Shown in pieces: positions 9,360 to 18,056 of a stretch of 64,000 bases of DNA. Source of the DNA: Caldovatus sediminis (GTDB taxonomy: Bacteria; Pseudomonadota; Alphaproteobacteria; Acetobacterales; Acetobacteraceae); contig NZ_BMKS01000005.1 of the NCBI RefSeq assembly GCF_014644455.1, positions 62,001-126,000 of the forward strand. Reading direction: 5' to 3'. Position numbers and translations under genes: made by a program. The notes beneath the pieces are model-generated. The model was not told the origin of the DNA. It was given only the letters and a program-made list of their open reading frames with translations, and ran no database searches. How positions within the stretch are numbered: the stretch's first letter is position 1; each line of letters opens with the position of its first letter.

Positions 9360-10020
9360 CAGGGGTCGGACCGTCATCGCGACATCCCCGAGACAGTGTG
9401 TCGCGGCCGCCACACGAATCGGTGAGGGCCCCGATCGCCGCCAGCCCCAGCAGCCGCGCGCGGGGCAGCCGCCGCACCGTCGCCGGCCCCACCCCGCCCA
9501 GCGCCGCCGCCCGCCCGCCGCGGGGCAGGCGCCGCGCCAGCGCCGCCCAGCGCAGCGGGCCGAGCGCCGGCTGGCCGGGATGGCTCGCCGTCGGAAAGGC
9601 CGGGGAGAGGAAGGCGAGGTCGGCCCCGAGCCGCCGCACCCGCGCCGCCCCCGCCGCCCCGCCATGCGCGGCGAGGCTGAGGCGGGCCCAGGGCGCCCCG
9701 GCCCGCCGCGCCCGCAGGAACGGCAGCAGCCCGGTGCTGGCGCGCCGCTCCGGCAGGTGCAGCCCGGCGCGCAGGCGCAGCGCCGCGCGGCCGTCGCCGG
9801 CGACCAGCAGCACCAGGCCGCGCCCGCGCGCCAGCCGCGCCAGCCGCGCCAGCACCGGGGGCGCGAGCCCGCGCGCCAGCACCCCCGCCGCGCCGCGCCG
9901 GGGCAGCCGCGCCGCCGCCGGCACGGGATCGGGCAGCCGCACCGGGTCGCTCACCAGCCAGAGCGCGGGCAGGCGGGGGGGCGGGTTGAGCCGCCGCGCC
10001 GCCGCCTCTAGCGTCCGCAT
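9331..10020 (-). CDS. Thiamine phosphate synthase / TenI-like protein
   Basis: This TIM-barrel protein of the ThiE/TenI family has 229 residues. Family marks are LWLVSDPVRLPDP near the N-terminus, LAAHGGAAGAARVRRLGADLAFLSPAFPT and ALGPLRWAALARRLP, matching the phosphate-binding half of the barrel. The N-terminal half is Ala/Leu/Arg-rich and weakly conserved, so thiamine-phosphate synthesis is not assured; TenI-like regulators look alike. It is divergent from the YggS gene, with only three bases between the two start codons. Confidence 0.7.
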   Translation of the reverse strand: MRTLEAAARRLNPPPRLPALWLVSDPVRLPDPVPAAARLPRRGAAGVLARGLAPPVLARLARLARGRGLVLLVAGDGRAALRLRAGLHLPERRASTGLLPFLRARRAGAPWARLSLAAHGGAAGAARVRRLGADLAFLSPAFPTASHPGQPALGPLRWAALARRLPRGGRAAALGGVGPATVRRLPRARLLGLAAIGALTDSCGGRDTLSRGCRDDGPTPVAPVRSADP

Positions 10021-10023
10021 CGC

Positions 10024-10725
10024 ATGGACCAGCTCCCCGCCGCCTCCGCCTCCGCCGCGACCATCGCCGCCAACCTCGCCCGGGTGCGCGAGAGGATCGC
10101 CGAGGCCGTCGCCCGCGCCAACCGGCCGGCGGGCAGCGTCACCCTCGTCGCCGTCTCCAAGACCCAGCCGGCCGAGGCGGTGCGGGCCGCCCTCGCCGCC
10201 GGGCAGACCGTGTTCGGCGAGAACCGCGTGCAGGAGGCGGCGGCCAAGTTCCCGCCGCTGCGCGCCGCGCATCCCGCGCTGCGCCTGCACCTGATCGGCG
10301 CGCTGCAGACCAACAAGGCGCGCGAGGCGGTGCGCCTCGCCGACGTGATCGAGAGCCTCGACCGCCCGCGCCTCGCCGCCGCGCTGGCCGAGGCGATGCG
10401 CAGGGAAGGCCGCCGCCCGACCCTGCTCGTCGAGGTCAACACCGGCGACGAGCCGCAGAAGGCGGGCGTGCCCCGCGCCGAGGCCGAGGCCTTCCTGCGC
10501 GCCTGCCGCGACGAATACGGGCTCGCGATCGCCGGCCTGATGTGCATCCCGCCGGCGGGGGAGGACCCGCGGCCGCATTTCGAGTACCTCGCCGGGCTCG
10601 CCGCGAAGCACGGGCTCGGCGTGCTCAGCATGGGCATGAGCGCCGACTTCGAGGTCGCGATCGCCTGCGGGGCGACGCATGTGCGGATCGGCACCGCGGT
10701 GTTCGGGGCCCGGCCCCGGCCCTGA
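10024..10725 (+). CDS. YggS-family PLP homeostasis protein
   Basis: This is a cytoplasmic pyridoxal-phosphate-binding protein involved in vitamin B6 and amino-acid homeostasis, with no known catalysis. The 233 residues are normal. The PLP-binding Lys is in LVAVSKTQP (about residue 45). GENRVQEAAAKFPPL, LHLIGALQTNKA, LVEVNTGDEPQKAG and SMGMSADFEVAIACGATHVRIG are diagnostic for the family. It sits between a thiE-like gene (divergent) and trpS (same strand, 107 bases on). Confidence 0.93.
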   Translation: MDQLPAASASAATIAANLARVRERIAEAVARANRPAGSVTLVAVSKTQPAEAVRAALAAGQTVFGENRVQEAAAKFPPLRAAHPALRLHLIGALQTNKAREAVRLADVIESLDRPRLAAALAEAMRREGRRPTLLVEVNTGDEPQKAGVPRAEAEAFLRACRDEYGLAIAGLMCIPPAGEDPRPHFEYLAGLAAKHGLGVLSMGMSADFEVAIACGATHVRIGTAVFGARPRP

Positions 10726-10832
10726 GGTCCCGACGGGGCCGGCCCGGCCGCCCGCGGCCCCGTCCCGCTTGACGCCCCCGCCGGCGCGCGGGAAACCGCC
10801 GGCGACTCCCCCAGCGCACGGTCCCGCTTGCC

Positions 10833-11834
10833 ATGCAGCGCGTCTTCTCCGGCATCCAGCCCTCCGGCGTGCCGACCCTCGGCAACTACCTCGGCGCCAT
10901 CCGCAACTGGGTGCCGATGCAGGACGACCACGACTGCATCTTCTGCGTCGTGGACCTGCACGCGATCACGGTCTGGCAGGACCCGAAGCAGCTCACGCAG
11001 CAGACGCGGGAGATGGCGGCGGCGCTGCTCGCCTGCGGGCTCGACCCGCGCAAGTGCATCCTGTTCGTGCAGAGCCACGTGCGGGCGCACGCGCAGCTCG
11101 CCTGGATCTTCAACTGCGTCGCGCGGCTCGGCTGGCTGAACCGCATGACGCAGTTCAAGGACAAGGCGGGCAAGGACCGCGAGAACGCCTCCGCCGGGCT
11201 CTACGTCTATCCGAACCTGATGGCGGCCGACATCCTCGCCTACCACGCGACGCGCGTGCCGGTCGGCGAGGACCAGAAGCAGCACCTCGAGCTCGCCAAC
11301 GACATCGCGCAGAAGTTCAACCACGACTACGGCGTGACGTTCTTCCCCGCGATCGAGCCGCTGATCCGGGGCGTCGCCGCGCGGGTGATGTCCCTGCGCG
11401 ACGGCACGAAGAAGATGTCGAAGTCCGATCCCTCGGACCAGTCGCGCATCAACCTCACCGACGATCCGGACACGATCGCGCTCAAGATCCGCCGCGCCAA
11501 GACCGATCCGCTGCCGCTGCCCGAGCACGTCTCCGGCCTGGAGGGGCGGCCGGAGGCGCGCAACCTGGTCGGCATCCTCGCCGCCATCACCGACACGCTG
11601 CCCGAGAACGTGCTGCGCGAGCACGGCGGCAAGGGCTTCGCCCAGTTCAAGGAGGTGCTGGCGGAGGCGCTGGTCGCCCACCTCTCGCCGATCGCGGCCG
11701 AGATCCGGCGCCTGCTCGCCGACCCGCACGCGATCGACGCCGCGCTGCACGCCGGCGCCGAGCGCGCGCGGGCGATCGCCGACCCGATCGTGGCGCGCAC
11801 GCAGGAGATCGTGGGCTTCCTGCCGGAGCGCTGA
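10833..11834 (+). CDS. trpS: Tryptophanyl-tRNA synthetase
   Basis: This class I synthetase charges tRNA-Trp. It has 333 residues, typical of bacterial Trp[20 protein letters not shown] at the N-terminus carries the HIGH-equivalent TLGN. The KMSKS loop is exact ([10 protein letters not shown], about residue 190). [16 protein letters not shown] and [17 protein letters not shown] are family blocks. The ATG at 10833 starts directly before the conserved N-terminus. Confidence 0.96.
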   Translation: MQRVFSGIQPSGVPTLGNYLGAIRNWVPMQDDHDCIFCVVDLHAITVWQDPKQLTQQTREMAAALLACGLDPRKCILFVQSHVRAHAQLAWIFNCVARLGWLNRMTQFKDKAGKDRENASAGLYVYPNLMAADILAYHATRVPVGEDQKQHLELANDIAQKFNHDYGVTFFPAIEPLIRGVAARVMSLRDGTKKMSKSDPSDQSRINLTDDPDTIALKIRRAKTDPLPLPEHVSGLEGRPEARNLVGILAAITDTLPENVLREHGGKGFAQFKEVLAEALVAHLSPIAAEIRRLLADPHAIDAALHAGAERARAIADPIVARTQEIVGFLPER

Positions 11835-11928
11835 GGCGGCGCCCGGCCGCGCCCGCCGCACCGCCCTCGCGCGCCGTTCGCGCTGGCGCTCCGCGCCGCC
11901 GGCCTGCCGCGGCCGCCCGCGATCCGCT

Positions 11929-13323
11929 CTACCCCGCGCCGAGCGCGGCGAGCAGCCGCGCGTGGCTGCGGATGCCGTGGCGCAGGCAGCGCAGCTCGAA
12001 CTTCTCGTTCGGGCTGTGCACCTGGTCGTCGTTCAGGCCGAAGCCCATCAGCAGGGATTCGAGCCCGAGGATGCGCCGCATGCTCTCCACCACCGGGATC
12101 GAGCCGCCGCTGCCCATCAGCACCGCGGGGCGGCCGTATTCCTCGGCGAGCGCGGCGCGGGCGGCGCGCACCCAGCGGGACTCGGCCGGCACCTCGATCG
12201 CGGGGCTGGCGCCGAAGACCTGGATCTCCGCCTTCGCGTCCGCGGGCAGGCGCGCGTCGAGGAAGGCGCGCAGCCCGGCGATGACGCGCTGCGGGTCCTG
12301 GCCGGGGACGAGGCGGAAGGAGAGCTTCGCATGCGCCTCGGCCGGGATCACGGTCTTGCTGCCCGGGCCCGTGTAGCCGCCCCAGATCCCGTTGATGTCG
12401 GCGGTCGGCCGCGCCCAGAGCCGTTCGAGCGCGGCCCGGCCGCGCTCGCCCGCGGGCACGGAAAGCCCGACCTCGCCGAGGAAGGCCGCCTCGTCGAAGC
12501 CGAGCGCCTCCCATTCGCGCCGCTGTTCGGGCGCGAGTTCCGCCACGCCCTCGTAGAAGCCGGGGAGACGGATGCGGCCCTCGGCGTCCTTCAGCTCGCC
12601 CAGGATGCGGGTCAGCAGGTTGATCGGGTTGAGCGCGCTGCCGCCGTAGAGGCCGGAATGCAGGTCGCGCGAGGCGGCACGCAGGTCGATCTGGACGTAG
12701 ACAAGGCCGCGCAGCCGCGTGGTGACGGCGGGGGTGGCGATGTCCCACATGCCGGTGTCGCTGATCACCGCGACATCGGCGCGCAGCTCCGCGCGCTGCC
12801 GCTCGAGGAAGGCGTCGAGGCTCGGGCTGCCGATCTCCTCCTCGCCCTCGACGAGGACGGTGGCGCGCACGGGAAGGGTGCCGGCGAGCGCGTGATGGGC
12901 GCGCAGCGCCTCGAGCCAGGTCATCACCTGGCCCTTGTCGTCCACCGCGCCGCGGGCGCGGATGCGCGGGCCGTGCGGGCCCTCGACCAGGACCGGCTCG
13001 AAGGGCGGCGAGGCCCAGAGGTCGAGCGGCTCCGGCGGCTGCACGTCGTAGTGGCCGTAGTAGAGGAGGTGCGGGGCGTCCGCCCTGCCGGGCCCGTCGT
13101 GGTGGGCGACGACGCAGGGATGGCCCGCGGTCGGGCGGATCTCGGCGCGGAAGCCGAGGCCGGCGAGCTGGTCGCGCAGCCACTCCGCGGCGCGGCGGCA
13201 GTCCTGCGCGTGCTGCGGCTGGGCGCTGACCGAGGGGATGCGCAGCCACTCGAACAGCCGCGCGCGGGAGGCGTCGAGGTTGGCGTCGATGTGGGAGAGG
13301 AGGGCGTCGAGGGGGACGGTCAT
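11929..13323 (-). CDS. M20-family metallopeptidase (dipeptidase)
   Basis: This is a zinc-dependent peptidase of the M20 family, probably a cytosolic dipeptidase or acyl-amino-acid hydrolase, with 464 residues. The first metal ligand is in LLYYGHYDVQPPEP and the bridging Asp in RGAVDDKGQVMTW. The catalytic Glu-Glu is in LVEGEEEIGSPSLD, further ligands lie in ISDTGMW, and a His sits in the dimerisation insert RDLHSGLYGGS. The substrate cannot be read from sequence. It lies tail to tail with trpS. Confidence 0.9.
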   Translation of the reverse strand: MTVPLDALLSHIDANLDASRARLFEWLRIPSVSAQPQHAQDCRRAAEWLRDQLAGLGFRAEIRPTAGHPCVVAHHDGPGRADAPHLLYYGHYDVQPPEPLDLWASPPFEPVLVEGPHGPRIRARGAVDDKGQVMTWLEALRAHHALAGTLPVRATVLVEGEEEIGSPSLDAFLERQRAELRADVAVISDTGMWDIATPAVTTRLRGLVYVQIDLRAASRDLHSGLYGGSALNPINLLTRILGELKDAEGRIRLPGFYEGVAELAPEQRREWEALGFDEAAFLGEVGLSVPAGERGRAALERLWARPTADINGIWGGYTGPGSKTVIPAEAHAKLSFRLVPGQDPQRVIAGLRAFLDARLPADAKAEIQVFGASPAIEVPAESRWVRAARAALAEEYGRPAVLMGSGGSIPVVESMRRILGLESLLMGFGLNDDQVHSPNEKFELRCLRHGIRSHARLLAALGAG

Positions 13324-13404
13324 CGGGCGCCTCGGCTGGCCTGCGTGGTCCGCCGCAGTCTGGCCGTCGCGGCGGAGGACGGGAAGCCTCGGCCGCTCCG
13401 CCGC

Positions 13405-14625
13405 CTATGCCGCCCTCTCCAGCAGCCCCCAGCCGGCCAGCCGCCGGCAGAAGGCCAGCGCGTCCTCGCCGCCGAGCTCCGCCGGCGTGGCGCCGTCCTC
13501 CAGCCGCTGCAGCCACGCGAGCCGGGTGGCGTCCAGCGTCTCCGCCCCGCCGCTCCAGCGCAGCACCGCGCCGCCGTCCTCGCGCGGCACCAGGTGGTGG
13601 TGCATGGTGTCGGCGAGGCGCAGCCGGTCCTCCGGACCCGGCGGCGGGGTCAGCAGGCCGCGCGCCGGCAGCGGCAGGCGGTCCGTCGCCAGCCGGTCGA
13701 GGAGGCGCAGCGCCAGGCGCTCCATCGCCGCCGGCGTCGCCAGGGCGCGGAGGCGCTCCGCCGCGCCGGCGGCGAGTGCCGCCGCCGCCTCCGGCTCGGC
13801 CAGGCGCCAGCTCGGGAAGCCCTGGCGCAGGGCGGTCCCCGCCGCCGTCTCCGCCTCCAGCAGGCCGAGCAGGTCGCGCAGCGCCTCGGCCCAGGCCGGC
13901 TCGAACAGGCCGACCGTGATGTGCAGCGAGGCCGTGGCCGCGCCCTGCTCCACCTCCGCGTCGTGCATCACGCCGCGCGGCAGGTAGAGCGCGTCGCCGG
14001 GCGCGAGCGTCAGCGTCGCCGGCTCGCCCTCCGGCCGCACCGAGCCGCTGCCGGCCCAGGGGATGCGCCGCGTCGGGTGCGGCACCGGCTGGCCCGGCCA
14101 GACGCGCCAGCGCTTCGCGCCCTCCACCTGCAGCACGACCACGTCGTGGGTGTCGTAGTGGATGCGGAAACCCTGGCTGCCCGGCGGGGTGAGGTAGATG
14201 TTGGCCTGCACCGGATGCAGGAACACCCGCTCCAGCCCGCGGCAGAAGCGCGCGAGCGGCGCGTGCAGCTCGTGGAACTGCGAGACCACCAGCGTCGCGC
14301 CGGCGTCGAAGCGGGCGAGCAGGCGCGGCAGGTCCACCCGCCCGTCCTCGTCGGCGTATTCGTGCTCCGGCACGGCGGCGCTGCCCTGGCGCGCGCTCTC
14401 GGCCATGGAGACGCGGGGGCTGCGCGCCGCGTCGGTGCGCAGGAAGGCGTCGAGGTCGGCGACCGAGAGCAGCGGACGGAAGCGCGCCGGGTCGGGGCCG
14501 GGCAGGTGGCGCCATGCGGCGGCCTCGCGCAGCGCGAAGCCCTCCTCGAGGGAGAGCGGGGCGAAGGCGAGGGCCCAGGCCTGTTCGGCGAGGGTGGCGA
14601 AGGGTGGCGGCGTCGGCTGGCTCAG
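13405..14625 (-). CDS. JmjC-type cupin oxygenase, probable CTG start
   Basis: This is an Fe(II)/2-oxoglutarate-type cupin of the RoxA/No66-like group, some members of which hydroxylate Arg or His in ribosomal proteins. The HxD metal motif is visible in FRIHYDTHDVVVLQVEG, followed by KRWRVW and the third His in GDALYLPRGVMHDAEV. Translation from the first ATG (14406) would cut off a conserved part: 73 more in-frame codons (including LAFAPLSLEEGF and RFRPLLSVADLDAFL) look like real N-terminus. No ATG, GTG or TTG occurs there. A CTG at 14625 overlaps the upstream stop as CTGA and is the likely start. Length from there is 406 residues. Confidence 0.72.
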   Translation of the reverse strand: MSQPTPPPFATLAEQAWALAFAPLSLEEGFALREAAAWRHLPGPDPARFRPLLSVADLDAFLRTDAARSPRVSMAESARQGSAAVPEHEYADEDGRVDLPRLLARFDAGATLVVSQFHELHAPLARFCRGLERVFLHPVQANIYLTPPGSQGFRIHYDTHDVVVLQVEGAKRWRVWPGQPVPHPTRRIPWAGSGSVRPEGEPATLTLAPGDALYLPRGVMHDAEVEQGAATASLHITVGLFEPAWAEALRDLLGLLEAETAAGTALRQGFPSWRLAEPEAAAALAAGAAERLRALATPAAMERLALRLLDRLATDRLPLPARGLLTPPPGPEDRLRLADTMHHHLVPREDGGAVLRWSGGAETLDATRLAWLQRLEDGATPAELGGEDALAFCRRLAGWGLLERAA

Positions 14626-15101
14626 CGATAGGGTCCCCGGCCGCGGCCCGGCGCGTCGCGCGGGTCGCTGTCGCTGCGGCCCGTATAGGGCACGCCGCGC
14701 CCCGGGGCATCGCGCGGGTCGGAATCGGAATAGCCGGTGTACGGACGCCCGCGCCCCGGCGCGTCGCGCGGGTCGCTGTCCGAGTAGCCGGTCTGCGGAC
14801 GCCCGCGCCCGGGGGCGTCGCGCGGGTCGGAGTCGGACCAGCCGGTATGGGGGCGCCCGTGGCCCGGCGCGTCGCGAGGATCGGAATCCGAATACCCGGT
14901 GCGCGGCCGCCCGTAGCCGGGCGCGTCGCGCGGGTCGCTGTCCGAATAGCCGGTCTGCGCCGGAATGCGCTTCACCCCGCCGCCCTGCGCCTCGGCCGCG
15001 CCCGGAGCGCCCGCCGCGATCGCCGCGGCCCCGCCGGCCCCGGCGAGCCGCAGCACCAGCAGCCTGCGGCCGAGGCGCCGGCGGTCTTGGATGTCGCTCA
15101 T
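14622..15101 (-). CDS. Exported Asp-rich 18-residue repeat protein
   Basis: This 159-residue protein has unknown function. Residues 6-38 form a twin-Arg-like signal segment (GRRLLVLRLAGAGG). From residue 50 to the end there are six tandem units of about 18 residues with the pattern T-G-x-SDSDPRDAPG-x-G-x-P-x. The invariant DSDP-RD core is rich in Asp and recalls calcium-binding Asp clusters, but no known domain was recognised. The downstream cupin oxygenase overlaps its stop codon. A paralogue with the same signal segment and related repeats lies directly upstream. Confidence 0.75.
   Translation of the reverse strand: MSDIQDRRRLGRRLLVLRLAGAGGAAAIAAGAPGAAEAQGGGVKRIPAQTGYSDSDPRDAPGYGRPRTGYSDSDPRDAPGHGRPHTGWSDSDPRDAPGRGRPQTGYSDSDPRDAPGRGRPYTGYSDSDPRDAPGRGVPYTGRSDSDPRDAPGRGRGPYR
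14631..14954 (-). repeat. Tandem 54-base coding repeat, six copies
   Basis: Six in-frame direct repeats of 54 bases encode the T-G-x-SDSDPRDAPG units. Copies differ mainly at synonymous sites and at four variable residues per unit, so protein-level selection is likely to maintain the array. Length variation between strains would be expected. Confidence 0.9.
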
Positions 15102-15141
15102 GGTGCGCGCCCTTCCCTTTCCTTGTCGGCCGGTCGCCGGG

Positions 15142-15600
15142 TCAGTAGCCGCGCCGGCCGTGGCCGGGGGCGTCGCGGGGATCGGAATCCGAGAGGCCGG
15201 TGCGCCGCCAGCCGCCGCGGCCGCGGCCGGGCGCGTCGCGGGGGTCGGCGTCGGTCAGCCCGGTGCCTCGGTAGCCGCCGCGGCCGTAGCCGACACCGTC
15301 GCTCGGATCGGCATCGGTGTAGCCGGTGCGCGCGCGATAGACCGGGCCGACGCGCCCGCGCCCCGGCGCGTCATGGGGATCGGCATCGGTGTAGCCGGTG
15401 CCGGGCGGGCGATAGGCGATTCCGCCCCGGCCCTGCCCCGGCGCATCGTAGGGATCGGCGTCGCTCACGCGCGGCGGCGGCGCCACCGGCACGGGCACCG
15501 GCACGCAGCCGGGCAATGCGGCGGCCACCCCGCCGAGGCCGGCGAGCCGCAGCACCAGCAGGCGCCGACCGGCCCTGCCCTCCTTCGGGTCCTCGGACAT
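15142..15600 (-). CDS. Lipoprotein with DADP/DSDP repeats, paralogue
   Basis: This is a 152-residue relative of the next gene downstream. The N-terminus (AGRRLLVLRLAGLGG) is nearly the same but ends in a lipobox ALPGC with Cys 32, so this copy is a predicted lipoprotein while the other is not. Five repeats follow, with core TDADP-x-DAPG-x-GRG, separated by Gly/Arg/Tyr-rich linkers of variable length. One unit is degenerate (DADPSDGVGYG). Function is unknown. The two genes are 40 bases apart on one strand and probably cotranscribed with the cupin gene. Confidence 0.75.
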   Translation of the reverse strand: MSEDPKEGRAGRRLLVLRLAGLGGVAAALPGCVPVPVPVAPPPRVSDADPYDAPGQGRGGIAYRPPGTGYTDADPHDAPGRGRVGPVYRARTGYTDADPSDGVGYGRGGYRGTGLTDADPRDAPGRGRGGWRRTGLSDSDPRDAPGHGRRGY

Positions 15601-15822
15601 GTCGCCGTACCAACCCCGCCGTCGATCAGCCTGTGAGGCGCCGAAGGATCGCCCGCGGCCCTTGGTTCTGCAAGCGTTAAGAACGGCGGCGGCGCCGTGG
15701 GTCGCGGCCCCTGCGCCGACAGCGGAAGGGTGCGCGCCGTGGCGCCGACCCGGTCGTTCCCGATCTGCCGGCCCGCGCCGCGCTGCCGCATCTCCGCCAC
15801 GGTCTTGCAATAACCGGCCCGC

Positions 15823-17583
15823 GTGATCCCCGCCGCCGAGGCCATCCGCGCCCGCCGCGCCGCCTTCCTGCTGCTGGTCCTCGCCGTGCTGGCGGGGCTG
15901 GTCGCGCTCGCCGTCGCCGCCCTGGCGCCGGGCGGGTGGAGCGCGGCGGAGGTCGCGATCCTGCTCTGCTACCTCGGCGCCGCGCCGTGGTCGGCGCTGT
16001 CCACCGCCAATCCGCTGATCGGCTTCGCCATCCGGATGGGCAGCCGCGACCCGCTCGGCGCCGTGCTGCCGGCGCTGCGGGCGGCGCGGCCCCCGGGCGG
16101 CGTGCCGCGCCTCTCGACCGCGATCGCCGTCTGCGTGCGCAACGAGGACATGGCGGCGGTGCTGCCGCCGCTGGCGCGGCTGCTCGACGGGCTGGAGGCG
16201 GCGGGCGCGGGGCACCGCTTCGCGCTCTGGATCCTCTCCGACACCCTGGACCCCGCGCTCGCCGCGGCGGAGGAGGCGGCCGTGCGCCGCTTCGCCGAGG
16301 CGCGCGCCGGCCGGCCGGTCCCGGTGCGCTACCGCCGGCGCGCCGACAACGCCGGCTTCAAGGCCGGCAACCTCATGGACTTCCTCGACCGCCACGCCGC
16401 CGGCCACGACCTGCTCCTGCCGCTCGACGCCGACAGCGAGATGAGCGCCGCGGCGGTCCTGCGCCTCGTCGCCTGCATGGAGGCCGATCCCGCGCTCGCC
16501 ATCGTGCAGCCGCTGATCGCCGGGCGGCCGGCGCGCGCCGCCTTCCCGCGGCTGTTCCAGTTCAACATGCGCCAGGGCATGCGGAGCTGGGCCACCGGCC
16601 AGGCCTGGTGGCAGGGCGACGAGGGCCCCTACTGGGGCCACAACGCCATCCTCCGCATCGAGCCGTTCCGCCGCCACTGCCGGCTGGAGACCCTGCCCGA
16701 CGGCAGGCCGATCCTCTCGCACGACCAGGTCGAGGCGACGCGGCTGCACGCCGCCGGCTGGAAGGTGCGGGTGCTGCCCGACGACACGGGCAGCCTCGAG
16801 GCCAACCCGCCCGCCATGCCGGAATTCCTCGCCCGCGACCGGCGCTGGGCGGCGGGGAACATGCAGTATCTCGCGCTGCTCCGGCAGCCGGGGCTGACCG
16901 CGATGGCGCGCTGGCAGCTCGCGCAGGCGATCCTGCTCTTCGCCGCCGCCCCGCTGTGGTGCCTGATCCTGGTGCTCGCCGTGGCGAACGCGGCGAGCGG
17001 GGGCGGGGAGGGGACGCCGCCCGGCGCGCTCGCCGCCTTCCTGCTCGCGAGCTGGGGCGCCTACTACGCGGCGGAGCTGACGGGCCACGCGGAGGTGCTG
17101 CTGAAGCCGGCGCTCGCCGCGCGCTACGGCGGGCGGGGGCGGTTCGCGCTCGGGGCGGCGGCGGCAATGCTGTTCGCCCTGCTGTTCCAGCCGGTGCGGC
17201 TGGTGCACCAGGCGCGCTTCCTGCTGCGGCTCGCCACCGGGGGCACGCGCGCCGGCTGGGCGCCGCAGAACCGGGCCGAGCGCGGCGTGGCCTGGGGCGA
17301 CGCGGCGCGGATGCTCTGGCCGGAGACGGCGCTCGGCCTCGCGCTGACGGCGGCCCTGGCGGCGACCTCCTGGTCGGCGCTGCTGTTCGGCCTGCCCTTC
17401 CTGGCCGGGCTCGTGCTCGCGATCCCGCTCTGCGTGCTGACCGCCGCGCCGGGCTTCTCCGCCCTGCTCGCGCGCCACGGGGTGGCGGCGACGCCGGAGG
17501 AGCTGGCGGCGCGCAGCGCGCCCGAGCGACCCCCCGGCGCCGCGCGCGGCGAGGCGGCAGGGGCGCCGGCCTCTCCGGCCTGA
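15823..17583 (+). CDS. opgH: Osmoregulated periplasmic glucan glucosyltransferase OpgH
   Basis: OpgH is an inner-membrane GT2 enzyme that polymerises UDP-glucose into periplasmic beta-glucans and exports them. Catalytic marks are VCVRNED, the LPLDADSEMS Asp cluster, the acidic SHDQVEAT and the RDRRWAAGNMQY (QxxRW-type) motif. Two N-terminal membrane segments and about five C-terminal ones frame the catalytic domain. At 586 residues it is much shorter than the Escherichia coli protein (847), lacking the long cytoplasmic ends. The start is GTG. No opgG partner is seen in the window. Confidence 0.88.
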   Translation: MIPAAEAIRARRAAFLLLVLAVLAGLVALAVAALAPGGWSAAEVAILLCYLGAAPWSALSTANPLIGFAIRMGSRDPLGAVLPALRAARPPGGVPRLSTAIAVCVRNEDMAAVLPPLARLLDGLEAAGAGHRFALWILSDTLDPALAAAEEAAVRRFAEARAGRPVPVRYRRRADNAGFKAGNLMDFLDRHAAGHDLLLPLDADSEMSAAAVLRLVACMEADPALAIVQPLIAGRPARAAFPRLFQFNMRQGMRSWATGQAWWQGDEGPYWGHNAILRIEPFRRHCRLETLPDGRPILSHDQVEATRLHAAGWKVRVLPDDTGSLEANPPAMPEFLARDRRWAAGNMQYLALLRQPGLTAMARWQLAQAILLFAAAPLWCLILVLAVANAASGGGEGTPPGALAAFLLASWGAYYAAELTGHAEVLLKPALAARYGGRGRFALGAAAAMLFALLFQPVRLVHQARFLLRLATGGTRAGWAPQNRAERGVAWGDAARMLWPETALGLALTAALAATSWSALLFGLPFLAGLVLAIPLCVLTAAPGFSALLARHGVAATPEELAARSAPERPPGAARGEAAGAPASPA

Positions 17584-17663
17584 GACGGAGCGCCGTTCTC
17601 GCGCCCCCGGCCGTTTCCCGCCGCCCGCGATCCGCCCGGCGGCCGCGGGCGGAGCGGGCCGGC

Positions 17664-18056
17664 TCAGCCGCTCGTCCGGCCCGTCTCCGTCCCCGGCGCC
17701 GGCGCGTCGCGGTCGAGCGTGGCGTTGAGGGCGGCGATGGTCTCCGGCCGCAGGCGCCGGATCTCGCGCGCGAGGCGGTTGGCGAACTCCGTCGCCTCCG
17801 GGCTGAGGCCGGCCGTGTCGAGCCGGACGCGCGGATGCGACAGCCGGGCGAGGCGCGCCAGCTCCTCCGCGTCGTCCCAGATCAGGCCGAAGAACTCGTT
17901 GATCTGGTGCACGAGGCCGGGCGAGGGGCGGCCGCGGCGTCCGTGCTCCAGCGCCGAGAGATAGGCGGGCGAGACCTGCAGCGCCGCGGCCAGCTCGCGC
18001 AGGGTGACGCCGCGCTGGGCGCGCAGCGCGCGCAGCCGGGCGCCGAAGGGCGTCAT
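17664..18056 (-). CDS. XRE-family helix-turn-helix regulator
   Basis: This 130-residue DNA-binding protein has an N-terminal HTH (residues 5-65): FGARLRALRAQRGVTLRELA, then VSPAYLSALEHGRRG with the recognition helix. The C-terminal half carries INEFFGLIWDDAEELARLA. The ATG overlaps the stop of the Smr gene (ATGA). This smr-xre pairing is common in alphaproteobacteria. The regulator's targets are not evident. Confidence 0.88.
   Translation of the reverse strand: MTPFGARLRALRAQRGVTLRELAAALQVSPAYLSALEHGRRGRPSPGLVHQINEFFGLIWDDAEELARLARLSHPRVRLDTAGLSPEATEFANRLAREIRRLRPETIAALNATLDRDAPAPGTETGRTSG

Noticed and set aside
11835-11928. Terminator between trpS and the M20 gene
   Set aside because: The sequence is GC-rich and could fold but has no T run on either strand.
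14631-14954. CRISPR-like regular repeats
   Set aside because: The units are contiguous, in frame and conserved at protein level; there are no unique spacers and no cas genes.
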